Source: Emmonsiellopsis sp. PD_33 | Lineage: Eukaryota; Ascomycota; Eurotiomycetes; Onygenales; Ajellomycetaceae | NCBI GenBank assembly: GCA_032988165.1 | Contig: JANTQF010000089.1 | Span: 55,614-119,613 of the forward strand | DNA length: 64,000 bases | Reading direction: 5' to 3' | Shown: one piece after another, positions 1 to 11,569 of the stretch | How positions within the stretch are numbered: the stretch's first letter is position 1 | Layout: each line of letters starts with the position of its first letter | The notes under the pieces: model-generated | What the model was told of the DNA's origin: nothing | What the model saw: only the letters and a program-made list of their open reading frames with translations | The model's database searches: none | Program-made: the position numbers and the translations under genes

Positions 1-1443
1 GCCTGGTTGCCGCCGTGGTAGCCCATGGCGGGTATTTGTCCGTTCAAACCCCAAATCTGGCCAGAGTACTTCCCTTCGTCAATGCTACCGTTGAACACCA
101 GTTGGCGCATTTTCCAGAAAATTTCTCCGGTTACTAGCGAGTCAGACCCCGCTTGATGTGCAATTCCAACTCGTTTGACTCCTAGTTCATCTGCGATATC
201 CTGAAGACCAGATTTTTGACCGAGGTTTGCAATAATCTGAGCCGCTTGTTGTGTGAGGGGGGATCCATTAACAGCTTGATTGCGGCCGGCGTGTTTCATG
301 AGGTATTTAATGTCGTAAAGGGACGGAAAGAAGAGCGTGAGGAGTTTGTGAAATTCGTGTTCGTCGTCCGGTAGAGGGTTGCAAAGCATAATCTTCATCA
401 GATACCCGAAATCGTAACCCGAGTGGAACGAAATCCAGTGTACGTCGTCCAGAAGTACCAGCCCCGATGACATTAAAAGTGCGCCAAAGTCATGTGGATC
501 AATGCCATCTTTCTCATGCATAGCAAAATCTATTCCGGCTTTCGCTAGCATGCTTGTGGACTCCTGCGCATACATGTCACCCTCCAATGAGAAGCGGAAA
601 TTAAATTGCCAAGTGCAGGGCGCTGGGGAAAGATTGGTCCCATATGACTGGCCGTTGGCGTCTGATGGGGTCGCTGGAGGAACCTCGCCGTCTTCGGAAA
701 AGAGCGTAATTCCTAGCTGTATCATCTTCAAAAGGTCGACATTACACCGCAGTGTTTGGTAGTGGTAGTCTGCCTTGGTAGTAAAACTACCCATCGGCCG
801 CGCAACTATACCGGGGAATTCGGTATCCTGTAAAGAGACAAGCCCGTTAGCCAAATCGGACCTGGGCGTGTACAACAAACCATTTTCGTGGTCGTTTGAA
901 AACATTGACACTTACCATACTAATATAAGGATACCTATCCACCAAAGATCTTAACACCTGCATCTCTTGGGCCAGGTTTTGCTTCCACACGTCCCGTATT
1001 CTTGAATTTGCAGCCGCTGTCTTCCCATCAACCGATAACCGCCCGTTATGACCCAGATGCGTTTGCTGTTGTTGTTGCTGCTGTTGCTGTTGCTGCTGCA
1101 TCTGCGCCCCCCGTACGAATCCCAACTGTGCGGCATGGCTTGCTAGACCCGTTCCACCTCCATCGGGGAGCACACCTGCGGAAGGCCCTGCGGTTGGGAA
1201 CCCCGCCACGCCCATTGCATTACCACCTGGTAGTGCGAATGGATTGATGTTCGAATTGGCATTTCCGGGGCCGAAGCCAGGGTGGCCACCTAGCGAAGGG
1301 GGAGGGAGACCGGCATTGGGAGTTTGTCCGTGGGTGGCGTGGTGTTGTTGTGAGTGTTGCTGCTGCTGGAGGTGGCTCTGGGGGAGATGGGGGAAAGGGC
1401 CCGCAAGGCCTGACGGCGCGTATCTACCGACTGGAGGCGGCAT
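1..1443 (-). CDS. POP2: CCR4-NOT deadenylase subunit CAF1/POP2 (3' end cut by window)
   Basis: Exons 1443-916 and 827-1 (intron 915-828, GT-AG); the C-terminus runs off the left edge. CAF1 is the DEDD-family 3'-5' poly(A) exonuclease of the CCR4-NOT complex, shortening mRNA tails in the cytoplasm. The catalytic fold is visible: IRDVWKQNLAQEM helix, then DTEFPG straddling the intron (Asp and Glu ligands), a GYDFGYLMK motif (third Asp) and HQAGSDSLVTGE (fourth Asp), so the complete DEDD set is present, unlike the altered set of budding yeast. The N-terminal extension is Gln/His/Pro/Gly-rich with a 13-residue polyQ run, usual for filamentous fungi. The start at 1443 (MPPPVGRYAP) is preferred. 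The frame stays open to an ATG at 1854, but the added part looks like untranslated leader. The start is therefore uncertain, the identity is not. Confidence 0.93.
1063..1101 (-). repeat. CAG/CAA repeat encoding polyglutamine in CAF1
   Basis: A mixed CAG/CAA run on the minus strand encodes about 13 glutamines in the low-complexity N-terminal tail of CAF1, ahead of the nuclease domain. CAA interruptions break the repeat, which normally lowers slippage. Its length is likely to differ between strains. Confidence 0.85.
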
Positions 1444-2020
1444 GCTATTATGTTCTTCGAAGGAATTTATCGATGGCGAAGGGGTTTGACGTGGAATAGA
1501 GCATGAAGATGCTTGGTCGACGCCCGCAAGACTTGAAAGCGGGAGGTTGGAGGACAGCCGACTGTCTGTCCCAGCGCCGGGCGAGAAGTAAATTTCCAAG
1601 CTAGACGAAGCTGCAGTAGCGTTCAGGCTGTGTGCGGTTCCGGGGAAAGAAGTGTTTATAGAGGCGAGGCCGTCAAGACAAAGCTGGTGGAGGGTTGGAG
1701 GTCTGCGATGAGGTTGTCTGCGCTGTTCGCTGGTCGAGTTCATCAAGCTGCGCCAAGACTTTCCGGCTGCTCGAATGCTGCTCGTTGACGCTAACCGCAT
1801 ACGGCTAGCGTAACATCTCCCTCGCATCATCAACTTTCCGGCTCGCAACTTCACATCTCAAAGACGCCAAACACCGCTTACATTGACTGCTCATGAACTC
1901 CCCGCGCAGGAGGCATTGGACCAATTGAGCACCCGGAATTCCATCTATAAGGGACAACCCGCTTTATACTCTCTCTTTCTCCTCACTAGACCCCCTTGCG
2001 ATCTCCTCCATCCGTCAGCC

Positions 2021-2400
2021 ATGGCTGCTCCAAACCCCACCGGCTTCGACATGAAGACCTACAAAGCCGCCGCCAGCCCCCGTTCTACCTGGGCTAAGCG
2101 GGACCCATGGGCACGATAGTAAGTTCTAAATTACTCATCAACTCTCAATCACCCTGCTGCTTGCGTTGCGCCGTCTAGAAAATCGCGGAATTTCCATGTA
2201 CCACCCATACTTTTTCCGAGCTAACCATTTCTTTCTCGACGTACAGTGAAGCATGGAGATATACTGGCCCATTCTCGAGATGGAACAGATTTAAGAACGG
2301 ACTCCCCGGCTTGGGAATAGCGACTGTTGCCTTCGCGGCATACTGCGGATACGAGTGGGCATTCCTGACGCCAGAGCACCATGGGGAGGGACACCACTAG
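2021..2400 (+). CDS. NADH:ubiquinone oxidoreductase B12 subunit (NDUFB3 type)
   Basis: Two exons, 2021-2118 and 2247-2400, give 83 residues. The intron starts GTAAGT and ends ACAG, splitting a Tyr codon. The protein has the short soluble N-terminus with a DPWARYEAWRYTGPFSRWNR-type core, a single hydrophobic helix (GLGIATVAFAAYCGYEWAF) and a His-rich tail (HHGEGHH), matching the single-span accessory subunit B12 of mitochondrial complex I (NDUFB3 in animals). It sits in the inner membrane arm and has no catalytic role of its own. It is transcribed divergently from CAF1; the two start codons are about 580 bp apart. Confidence 0.88.
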
Positions 2401-3150
2401 ATTTTTATTCTATGCTTTATTCGTCGGGTTTATGCGAACTGCGGTGGTCGACAGTGTCTTTGAAAGCGAGGTGGCTGGCTAGTACCGGACGATTCACATT
2501 ATCTCGATATCCGGACAAAGGGGGGACTGAATGCTCTCCCACTTCACGCATGATCCTTTGTCATGGGCATCGCCCTCTATGGGACCACGTCTAGGTTGAG
2601 GGGGTTACTTTTGTTTGTTTAAGAAGTTCAATGGAACCGACACCTCACGAGGGAACCAAGACTGTTTGACATGTACATACTACATACTAGAGACGCTTGC
2701 GGAGCGGCGCTACGGGATTTTTTTTGTTATCAATCTTCCTTCTTTTCAAGTGCAGTTTCATACCATTTGATTGGTCTTATTCTCTATAACAAAATAGGAA
2801 CAAAATGTAAACTACCGGGCAAATTTCTAGACCCCCCCCCGGTGAACCATGTGCTGCGCCATATCAAACAATAATATCCCGAGGACAGGAATGTTACAAA
2901 CGCTTTGACGAAATGCGTTATCGGGACTACGTATTTCATCCCAGAACACTGCTCCAAAATATCGTCTGGGTTCCATATCTTCAAACACGTTGAATGGGAC
3001 ACATTCTTTCGTCAGAACGGTATGCATGGTATCATATCTAACTGAATAAGAACACTAGTTTATATCTCAAAGCGTCTTTTTAAAAAAAAGACCCACCCAC
3101 ATAGTCATATTTTCATAAACATATCCATCCTATCTATAAAATCATCCCTC
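2401..3150. other. convergent intergenic region, no gene seen
   Basis: This is the 750 bp between the convergent NDUFB3-type and SQT1-like genes. It should hold both 3' UTRs. It contains a C9 run near 2832-2840 and AT-rich stretches near 2740-2800 and 3060-3150. No open frame here has recognisable protein features. Confidence 0.5.
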
Positions 3151-4704
3151 CTACTCCTCAAAAACCAAGGCAATCCCATCGTCACCGGCCGTAACAATCC
3201 TCTTCCCCGCCTCGCCACCCTGAACAAATCCCAAAATGCCTCCAGACTGCTCTCCTTCTTCATTCTCACTCACGCCCAGATGGCCTCGCCATTCCTTCAC
3301 CAGCCCAAATCCAGCAGCTGCGGTGCCTCCCCGCGTATCCCACCGACGAACCGAACCATCCAGACCGACCGATGTAAGCAGCCACGATCTGCTATTACCG
3401 GTCGCAGCTGGTCCACTTTGTTGCGCATCATCACGGACGAATTCAACCTTGACAACGGCCGTTTCTTCATGCGCCGCGCGAATATGACGCCGGATGGCGT
3501 ACCGGTGCGCTGTGTCGAAAAGGGCGATTGAACCATCAACCGAGCCGGCCGCAAGGAGAGTTAGGGGTGGAGAGGAGAATGATAGTGTCTCAACGCCATC
3601 ACTTTGAGCCTGAAGAGAAGCGAGGAGAGTACCTGCGCCACCACCGGCCGACGCTGCTGCGCTGCCCGCTTTTGACTTGGCTTTTGATTTCGACGCAGCG
3701 CCTGCTCCTGCTGTCGTTGAGGATGGAAGGCGTGGTAGGCCTACTACCTTGATATGTCCCTCCGCTCCGCCTACGGCGGCGAAGGCACCCGTAGGCGCGA
3801 TTGCGATGGAATATAAACCACCTTCGACGGCGAAGCGCTGATCTTGCGCGGTTAGTCCCACGACAACCTGTGTACCCGCAGAGGAAGCGACGCCTGCGGC
3901 TGCAGCGGCGCCAAATACATCATAGACGTAGAAGCTTCCATCCTCCGAGACGGTAGCTAGGAGCTTCCCATCCGGCGTCCACGCGCCAGCCGTGCAGGAC
4001 TCGGTATGTTGGAAAAACGCAGAAACCATAGCAACCGGCTCCGCCTTGTCGCTCGCATCGATCCTGTATACCCACACGCTCCCGTTATTCGCGCCAAGTG
4101 CGACAAGGTTCTTGTTTTCCTCATCTCCACCAGGGCTCGCAGGGCACGTCGCGACCCAGTTGATCTCCTCAACCTCCTGCACTTCCGCCAAGAACTTCCA
4201 TTCCAGCCCCGTCTTCCCGCTACTCGTATCCCGCCACGCGCGCAACTTCCCATCCAACCCCGCCGTAACCACATACTCCCCCGCGGGCTCAGTGAACGCC
4301 ACCGCATTCACCGAATCACTGTGTCCGTCCAACTTCGCAATAGGAGGCAGCGACTCGCGTTCGCCCTTGGGTTGGGGGTTCGACTCGTAGCTCCGTGGCA
4401 GTAGCGGTCGTTCCGCGACGGCGTTGAATATGTATGCTGTGTCGTCGCCGGAGCCGGTGACGGTGATGGAGGGGTGGAGGGGGTGTTGGGCTATGCAGAA
4501 GATAGAGTCATTGTGAAGATCGAAGTGGGCGGAGGAGTCATTTTGGAAAGCTATCTCTTCGCCGCCTTCATCGTCGGAGAAGTCCTCCATGGGGTGGTCG
4601 TCATCGCCGTGGATTTCTTCGTCAGCGTCCGCGGGGTCGAGGTACATATCTTCGTTCTCGGGGTCATCTCCCGGGTAGGAGTGAGGGTTTTGAGAGGAGG
4701 ACAT
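3151..4704 (-). CDS. SQT1: WD40-repeat ribosome assembly protein, SQT1/AAMP-like
   Basis: One uninterrupted exon of 517 residues. The first 55 residues are acidic (DDPENEDMYLDPADADEE...MEDFSDDEGGEE). WD40 blades follow, visible as repeated units ending in YIF, AWR, WVYR, YVYD, LFD and RRWD, with typical lines such as LDGHSDSVNAVAF and TVSEDGSFYVYD. The acidic N-terminus followed by about seven blades is the layout of yeast Sqt1 and animal AAMP. Sqt1 is the dedicated chaperone that captures nascent ribosomal protein uL16 (Rpl10) for 60S assembly. A low-complexity Ala/Ser/Lys insert (about residues 330-355) lies between blades. Assignment to Sqt1 rather than another WD protein is by overall layout. 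Confidence 0.85.
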   Translation of the reverse strand: MSSSQNPHSYPGDDPENEDMYLDPADADEEIHGDDDHPMEDFSDDEGGEEIAFQNDSSAHFDLHNDSIFCIAQHPLHPSITVTGSGDDTAYIFNAVAERPLLPRSYESNPQPKGERESLPPIAKLDGHSDSVNAVAFTEPAGEYVVTAGLDGKLRAWRDTSSGKTGLEWKFLAEVQEVEEINWVATCPASPGGDEENKNLVALGANNGSVWVYRIDASDKAEPVAMVSAFFQHTESCTAGAWTPDGKLLATVSEDGSFYVYDVFGAAAAAGVASSAGTQVVVGLTAQDQRFAVEGGLYSIAIAPTGAFAAVGGAEGHIKVVGLPRLPSSTTAGAGAASKSKAKSKAGSAAASAGGGAGTLLASLQAQSDGVETLSFSSPPLTLLAAGSVDGSIALFDTAHRYAIRRHIRAAHEETAVVKVEFVRDDAQQSGPAATGNSRSWLLTSVGLDGSVRRWDTRGGTAAAGFGLVKEWRGHLGVSENEEGEQSGGILGFVQGGEAGKRIVTAGDDGIALVFEE

Positions 4705-6491
4705 GTTTGTGGTATTATAGAGGGCGTTAGGGGTGTGATTTGGAGAGGAAAGGAGGATGGGATGAGGTTGCGCAGGGAACCCTCTGGATCTGAACTTGAA
4801 GATTTGATATGGCGGGGCAGATTTGCGGATGTATTTTTTTTTTTTTTTGCCGTCACCAAAACAGAGGTTGACGCAGAATTATATCACAGCAATTCTCACG
4901 AATTTATGATAGAAATAGGAAATAAGAGCGCAGAATCGCGGCGGCATATAGGAAAATATTTATTTATTTTTATAGTCTGATAGAAAAGAACGCGAGCGAA
5001 CGTCGTCGATTTCACGCCTGTCGTCTTCTTGCTGGCTTAGAAATCCAGATTAGCCACGAGATTGATTAGGGCTGAGTTTGACACGTGACTCTGGTGCAGC
5101 CAAATCGGATGTGATTGGCCAACAACTTCTTGAATTTACTTCATGCAAGACTTACCAGACGACTTCAAATACGGATAGCAGGTGTTTAATGGCATTGTGA
5201 AGCCTTATTACTGCACAGTTGGCCTTGAAATGGGGTTTGCCTAAGAGTGCAACTTTCTATCTTCACTGTCCTCAGATTCAAGTTGTTTTGTGAACCATTC
5301 AATAATTTCAATTCAGCCCTAAAAACATCCGACTTCATTCAAGTTCTGTATGCATCGGGGAATCTGCCATTGATTCCCATCTGCCTTTATGGGATAGATC
5401 TCTTTATGAGTCATTTTCATAATTGATCCCTACTTGTGGTTGTCCAGGCCCAACGCACCGCAGATCCATTTCTGTGGATGACGTTAATATCCCTGAGAAC
5501 TATCAGGCCGGTGGTTCTGCCAACACCTGGGAAGCCGTATTCCAATTTTTCTTAGTATGCAATGACTGGTTCATATTATGATGCCTCAGCGATTGTTCTC
5601 AGCTTTAACGGCCATATTATGGGTCCTAGTCTTAACTGCCTTCGTCACTACAATACCGGAGACCGCGACACCGATCGTTATGTCACTCTAGGAGATGCAC
5701 TGGGCTCCAGGGTTTGAGAGTGAACACCACAGCGTTATAGGAAAGTTCTAGCTTGCCAGAAAAATATTGGGCGTGTGGTTTCAATAATCACCGCATCCCT
5801 CGTGTATGATTTACTAGTAACTATGATACCTGGTTTCGAGGCCAAATGGATTGAAGCTACGTAAGTGAATATCTTTCGAGTTTTATGACATATTCTTCGG
5901 GTAAAAAGTTGAAGTATGACTCTACTGCCTGTGAAAACCCTTGACTTGAGTCAGGATTACTCGTCACACTTATACGAGAGGCATACACTGGCTTCGCCAA
6001 TTCCCCAGAGCCAGAAAGGACAACTATCTTCACCTCTCTGATATCTGTTGTCTTAGACAGCCGGCAATATAGTATAACAATTGATAGATTCGGATGGTAG
6101 GAAGGCTGGGAAACCGGAACTGTTATTTTTGAATCATGGAGGGTCTCCTGATGGGTACTAGGGGGTGTGAAAATAGACTCCTGTGGGAAATACGGGGAAC
6201 TTAATGGGTTGGCATATATTGGCATGTCAAAGAGGACATAGGTCGGAAACTTTTCGTCCGGCTAAGCAGTAACTATTCAATTGCGGCAGTGGAGAAAGAC
6301 TGCAAAATATTGAACATTGAAGTTCCCGGTGACTGCAAATAGGGGGTTGCCGAGCAGCTGACTAATGTGCTCGGCTAGTCGGGAGCCCTGCAAGCGGCAT
6401 GCCGAGATGTGACACCACGACCACCAACCCTGTTCTGTGTTCCTCGTCACTAACGACACTTCCTTATATTGGCATATACTAGCAGCGAGAA
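4705..6491. other. intergenic region, no convincing gene
   Basis: This 1.8 kb stretch lies between the divergent SQT1-like gene and the Zn2Cys6 regulator. It contains a T16-type tract near 4834-4849 just upstream of SQT1, a CACGTGA E-box at 5082-5088 and AT-rich sequence. A 122-codon minus-strand frame (5857-6225) and a 75-codon one (6277-6504) show no recognisable motif or splice pattern and are not called as genes. The stretch 5580-5720 gives a short hydrophobic plus-strand reading broken by a stop, which could be a gene relic but is too weak to name. Confidence 0.4.
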
Positions 6492-8600
6492 ATGTCAAGT
6501 GCATGTATAATTTGCCACAAGAAAAAGGTATGCATAGTACTGACGCGTAGGAACTTGAATTTAAGGACCGGAGTGCCCCAGCTAATGGCCGCCTTCTAGG
6601 TGAAATGTGATTTGTCTGTCATTCTCCCCTGCACTAATTGCAAGAAGGCGGATTTAGAATGCAGGTACGAAGGAATGATTCACACGAAAAGAGGCCATAA
6701 TTGACGCAGATCCAGGCCGTACACGAGAAAACGCAAGCGATTTACAAACAGCCTATCCCCAACACGGGACACCCCGCCAGCTCAAGGGCTGAACAGTGGT
6801 AGACTGCCCGCTCCTAATGTGGTTCAGGGGATGGCATCCGATACAGGGATTGTAACTGTCTCTTTACCTCAGGCAAATGTTACTCTCTTTCCCGGCGAAT
6901 CTACGCAGAGTCATGACGACCTGCATCAGCAACCAGATAACGAAAAAAGTTACCTTGGCCGTAGTGAGTACCTGGGAGGAAGTGTACCATTTGACGAAGC
7001 CCTGGTGAAGCCCAGTCCAGCCACATCACGCTCCCCACAGGATGGTGCGGACGCAGATTTACAGATGCTCTGGCAACAAAGGGCATTTGATTTGCCGCCT
7101 AAGCCGACACAGGACCGGATCATCCAATATTTTATGCAATTCTGCGCTCCCTGGAATCCAATTGTTGATTGGGACATGTCAGATGAGAGCACTGCACCCT
7201 CAGAGCTCCTCCTTCAAGCCGTCTTTTTAGCCGGAAGTCGGGTGTGCTCGGGGTATGTGGATAATGCAGCCAGCGAGGTCTTCTACCGTCGGGCAAAACT
7301 TCTCTTCTTTTTTGGCGGAGGCAACAGGCCACTATCCTCTATTACGGCTGCATGTCTGCTTCACTGGTATAATCCGGTTGGACCGGAAAATGTATCCACT
7401 GATACTAGTAGCTTTTGGATTCGTGTTGCTGGTGCTATGGCTTTTCAAATTGGTTTGCACAAGGAACCATCGCAGCAAAAGAAAGATCGGGGATTTCGTC
7501 GGAGATTATGGTGGACTCTTGTGGTAGGTTTTTAGATCGTCTCATTTTATGAAGGAAACTACTAATTGTTTTTCAAGGCCCGTGATAATGTTATCTCGGC
7601 TGGAGTCGGAAGGCCGCGCACAATCAACCTCCGGGACAGCGATGTTCTTCCGCCTTCTCTTGACGACTTCCTAGTCAAGGATGATAAAGCTCGGGTATTC
7701 CTAGCATATGTTACTATTTGTCAATTACTTGGAAATACTGCCGAGTATAGCCTGCGTAGAGAATTATCTCCAAAACATCGGACCGAACTGGAAAGCGCTT
7801 TGTTTAGATGGAACAAACAGACAATCCACGGACTACAATCATATATCTCAAAACTGGAGAAACCTCCAACAACCCATACCTCAGAAATGCGGCAACTGTT
7901 GGTCGTTTACTTCGTGGTACTGAACATCCTCAATCGCTCGCCTGCGCCAAACAGTGTACCCACTGCTATGTCATTGATGGCCTCTTCCTTCCTGGCTGGT
8001 ATTTACGAACAGTTCTTCAAACAAGACGAACTTGAGCATCTTGGACCAGCGTTTACTTTCTACGGCCTCTGTGCAGGTCTTACCCTACTCTCCGCCTATC
8101 GATACCCAGTCCTCCAGGAAATTGCAGAATATGAACTTACCATTATCAAGCTGTGTCTCCAGCAACTTTCTAAGAGATGGCACTCTGCAATTGGGCCCCT
8201 TCAAGTACTGGACAAACTGACCGACGAGATCCACCGGCAACCCAAGTTTGATACCGAACCCCAGGTGCTGGATCCAGAAATGGCTGGTTTCTTTGAAGAT
8301 TTTGATACACGGTTGTGCAAACAGTGGCCCATTCTCATGAGCCAGGATGCCCAATCGAACGAGCAAACTTCACATCAGGAAAGGATGACTGCTTCGATTC
8401 TTGCAAGCTGGGGCTCTGAGGAACACGATCGACATCCCGACCTTCCCCATGATCAGCAACCACAGGGGAGTCAACCACCGCCTGGCCAGTTTCACCACCC
8501 CGCCCTCGATTTTTCAGCCCTCGGAGATCATGATTTACTGAACGGGAACTGGGAGGGACTGGGATTCGACTGGAGTGGCTCATGGCTGCTTAACATTTGA
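6492..8600 (+). CDS. Zn2Cys6 fungal-specific transcription factor
   Basis: Four exons, 6492-6527, 6600-6664, 6710-7523 and 7578-8600, give 645 residues. The DNA-binding domain starts at residue 5 and is assembled over three exons: CIIC HKKKVKC then CTNC KKADLEC, i.e. CX2CX6C-X7-CX2CX6C, the complete binuclear zinc cluster, followed by a basic stretch (RSRPYTRKRKRF). The middle homology region is present (a WWTLVARD motif across the last intron, of the usual LWWTLFIRDR type, followed by GRPRTINLRD). It is a nuclear regulator of unknown target. It points toward the acyl-CoA dehydrogenase gene (convergent, 211 bp apart) and lies next to the acetoacetyl-CoA synthetase, so regulation of these is possible but is inference. 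Confidence 0.9.
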
Positions 8601-8811
8601 TACCGCATGATAGATGGATGCCCTTGTGGGAATGAACATATACGATGACAACCACTGGGGAGCATAGAATGGTTTCTTTGAAAGATCATCATCCCGTTGA
8701 TTTAGTGTGTATATACACATCGCAACTTTGGCAATAAGCGGAGAAGTGCCAATACATAAGCGGACTTAAGAGCCTCTTCCTCATGGCTCCAATCAACCCC
8801 AACGGCCAAAC

Positions 8812-11090
8812 CTACAATTTCGCCTCGACTCGATATCCAGAGGATGAGTTTTCTGGGAGATCACATTCCCACACAATCAAGCAATCCCAGTTTCTCCTCT
8901 CTCCTTCTGTCTCGCTCCTTGCCTGTTGGTTCATCTGAAATCCTAATTGCACAATAGCCGGGAAGGCGAATTCACCGGGAACACCTTCTCCACACAAGAC
9001 CCATCTTCTCGCAACCTCGCACGCTACTTTGTCCCCATCTCTCTGTGCATCTAATGCGAGTAGCACGCCGCTGGCAACCCAAGCCAAGGTGAACATAATC
9101 TGGCGTCCGTCGGCAAGTGCGGCCCCAAGATCCTGCCCTATTATCTTTCCCTTCAATTGAGTCCATGAAGCTTTGAGAGTATTCCTCTGCTTGTCGTCCT
9201 TGACCTTCCCAATGACATCCTCCATCCATTGACTGAACATATTCAGGTTCCGGGGCCTTGCCAAATGTCTTACCGTCTCACTTGCGAGAACATTGGTTGT
9301 TCCCTCCCAGACACTATTGCTTGCTGTGTCTCTCCATAGCCGGCTCACATTAAACTCGGGCTCATCCGGTTCATCTATAAGAGAGTGTTATTGCGTTAGC
9401 CAATTTGCTTCTACCACATGATAGTAGGAACCAGGGAGCATTTAAAGACAGAAGAAAAGCTTACCCATATATCCGACTCCACCCATTGCTTCCTGGCAAT
9501 CCTGGAACGCGAGAGTGGCCATCTTGCAGATGACCGCCTTCGAGGTGGATGTGAGAGCTCTGAGGACAATGGAAGTCATTTCTGTTGATGTCTTTAGAGG
9601 TCCATACTGTTCCCCGACATGACTTGGGAACCCATTATCCGCAAAACTAAGTAGCGAGGTGGTGAAAAACGCAAGCTGCAGATATCCTCGATGTTTAACT
9701 TCTAGCTGCGCTAGGACACGCAGATGCATTGGGAATGTCCAGAGAGGCTGGTCGATAGTGGTTCGCCCCCTAGCGAACGACTTGGCAATATCCAGTGCCC
9801 GACGGAAACAGGACAACCCAGTGATGAAATTGTGGCCTCGGGTGACATTTAGCAATGTAGCGATTGTTGCAACGCCGCGGCCCTTAGGACCGACCATGTG
9901 GGCTCGGACGCCTTCTAGTTCAAGCTCTGCGGTTGGCAGCTCCTTGGTTCCCATCTTGTTTTTGAGTCTATGTATGCGGATCCCGTTTGTGACCTCCTCC
10001 TCCTGACCATCCACATTGATGGTTTTCTTTCGCGTAGGCGCGACAAATAAAGAAAGCTGCTCATCCTCACACTTTGCAAGAAGCAAGGCCACGTTACAAT
10101 CCGTGGCACTGGAGAAAAACTTGAAACCTGAAAGCAGATAGTCGCCTTCGTCGACACGACCAAACCGACCACTCTTTGTTGGTAGGGGAGAGTATACTGC
10201 TATTGTTTCGGTATTTCTCACATCACTGCCTCCTGGCCGCTCCGTCATCCACTGAGCAGAGATCCAATTGTTTTCGCGAGCTGTGAGACGCCCATATATC
10301 TCGTATAGTGGATGATCCTGCGGGACGGAAGGAAGTAGGAGCCGGATGAGGCGTGCTGCTCCTGATGTCATCGAAACAGGACAAGAGTAGGCGGCCGATG
10401 CCGCGGAGTAAAGATAATTGCTATATAGGGCACAATGGCCTCAGTCAGTCTCTTTACTTCCATGCAAGGAATCTCCTTCGGAACTTACAATGTATGTTGG
10501 ACGATCCTCCTATGTGATCCGAAGGTGTCTTCGTATCCTAATGCAACTACTCTGAAATGACATGGGGATTAGCCATAAACGCTTTCCATATATTGGTAAA
10601 TATGAATTCCGCACCCGTTGCTAATTCCCCATTTCCCCAATCCTCTCCAGCCCTCACTCGTTATCAACCGATCGACGTCATACCTCCCTCCCCATACGTT
10701 TCTCGTCTTGATGTATGGCTGCTGGGTCTCGGCATTGCCAATCAATGAGTTGATCTCAGCGGAAATGGCTTCTGATCCGAACTTCTCGAGCTTTGGGCTT
10801 ATGTTCGAGATGATGTCGGATGGAAGGTACCCTGCTCAGCAAACTATGGCTTAGTTTTATTACTTGGTTTACTTCTAAAAGGCCTTTCAAGAATGACGCA
10901 AACGTATGGCCAACTACTGCGTGGAATGGAGCAGGCAAGTTGCGTTCCTTGATCGAGAGTATTTTGAGGGATAAAACTTACACTGCAAGATGCGCTGGAT
11001 TACAGCATCCGATGTATAAGGATTTTGAAGTGGTGGAGGTGAAAGTATGAAACCAACGTCGGCAGAAGAAGGACTAAGTGGTTTTGACAT
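8812..11090 (-). CDS. AidB-type acyl-CoA dehydrogenase with C-terminal AKL
   Basis: Five exons, 11090-10982, 10831-10615, 10551-10489, 10420-9465 and 9374-8812, give 635 residues; every junction keeps frame. The N-terminal AidB-like helical domain is readable across exons 1-3 (ILQWYLPSDIISNISPKLE; YIKTRNVWGGRYDVDRLITS; VVALGYEDTFGSHRRIV). The flavoprotein core follows (SAQWMTERPGGSDVRNTET; GFKFFSSATDCNVALLLAK; NKMGTKELPTAELELEGV) and then the C-terminal helical domain (CQEAMGGVGYMDE; RDTASNSVWEGTTNVL). The family oxidises acyl-CoA thioesters using FAD; the true substrate of fungal AidB-like members is not settled. The last three residues are AKL, a plausible PTS1, so the enzyme may be peroxisomal. 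It is divergent from acetoacetyl-CoA synthetase over a shared 479 bp promoter. Confidence 0.9.
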
Positions 11091-11569
11091 GCTGAACGAT
11101 GCTATGACGGGACTCGATAAAAACAAGATCAAAAGGTGTTGTTCGTTTGACCGGGCTTGGATACGTTAATTTTCTATTTCGCCCTTCAAGATCTTGCATA
11201 TAAATATGAAATTCTCAACGATTCACTTTCGAACTAACTCGGCCTCAATCAAGATGTGCATACATGTTCCTACCGCCGAGCTGAACCCCACACAAAAAAA
11301 TCACCGAAAATCGCCGTGCCGGTGGGACCTGTCCCGACGCCCGCCGGTTAACCTCATTCGGAAGTAGTTTGCCGGCGACGAAGATTTCAACTCAAAATTC
11401 GGCAAAGGAGAGGCTGGAAATGACTTGATTGCCGAGCGCTGAAGATATTAAATATTTTGATTTGTCGACCTTTCTCGAAATATCCCGTTAACTTTCACCT
11501 TATGCTCTCCTCATTTAAACTACACGGCGGCATAGCTACTAGTAGTAAGTAAAGGGGTTTGTCGCAACG
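11091..11569. promoter_or_regulatory. shared divergent promoter of acyl-CoA dehydrogenase and acetoacetyl-CoA synthetase
   Basis: The two start codons are 479 bp apart and face away from each other, so this segment must carry both promoters. The middle (11280-11380) is GC-rich with repeated CCG/CGG triplets (CCGACG, GCCGGT, GCCGGCGACG) that could serve zinc-cluster regulators. The flanks are AT-rich. No CCTCGG fatty-acid-response (FarA/FarB) core was seen inside the intergenic part. Confidence 0.55.

Noticed and set aside
1444..1854. Longer CAF1 start at 1854
   Set aside because: The extension is composition-wise leader-like; MPPPVGRYAP is a more usual fungal start. Not excluded.
5857..6504. 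Two minus-strand frames (122 and 75 codons) upstream of the Zn2Cys6 gene
   Set aside because: No recognisable domain and no GT-AG pair joins them into a sensible protein.
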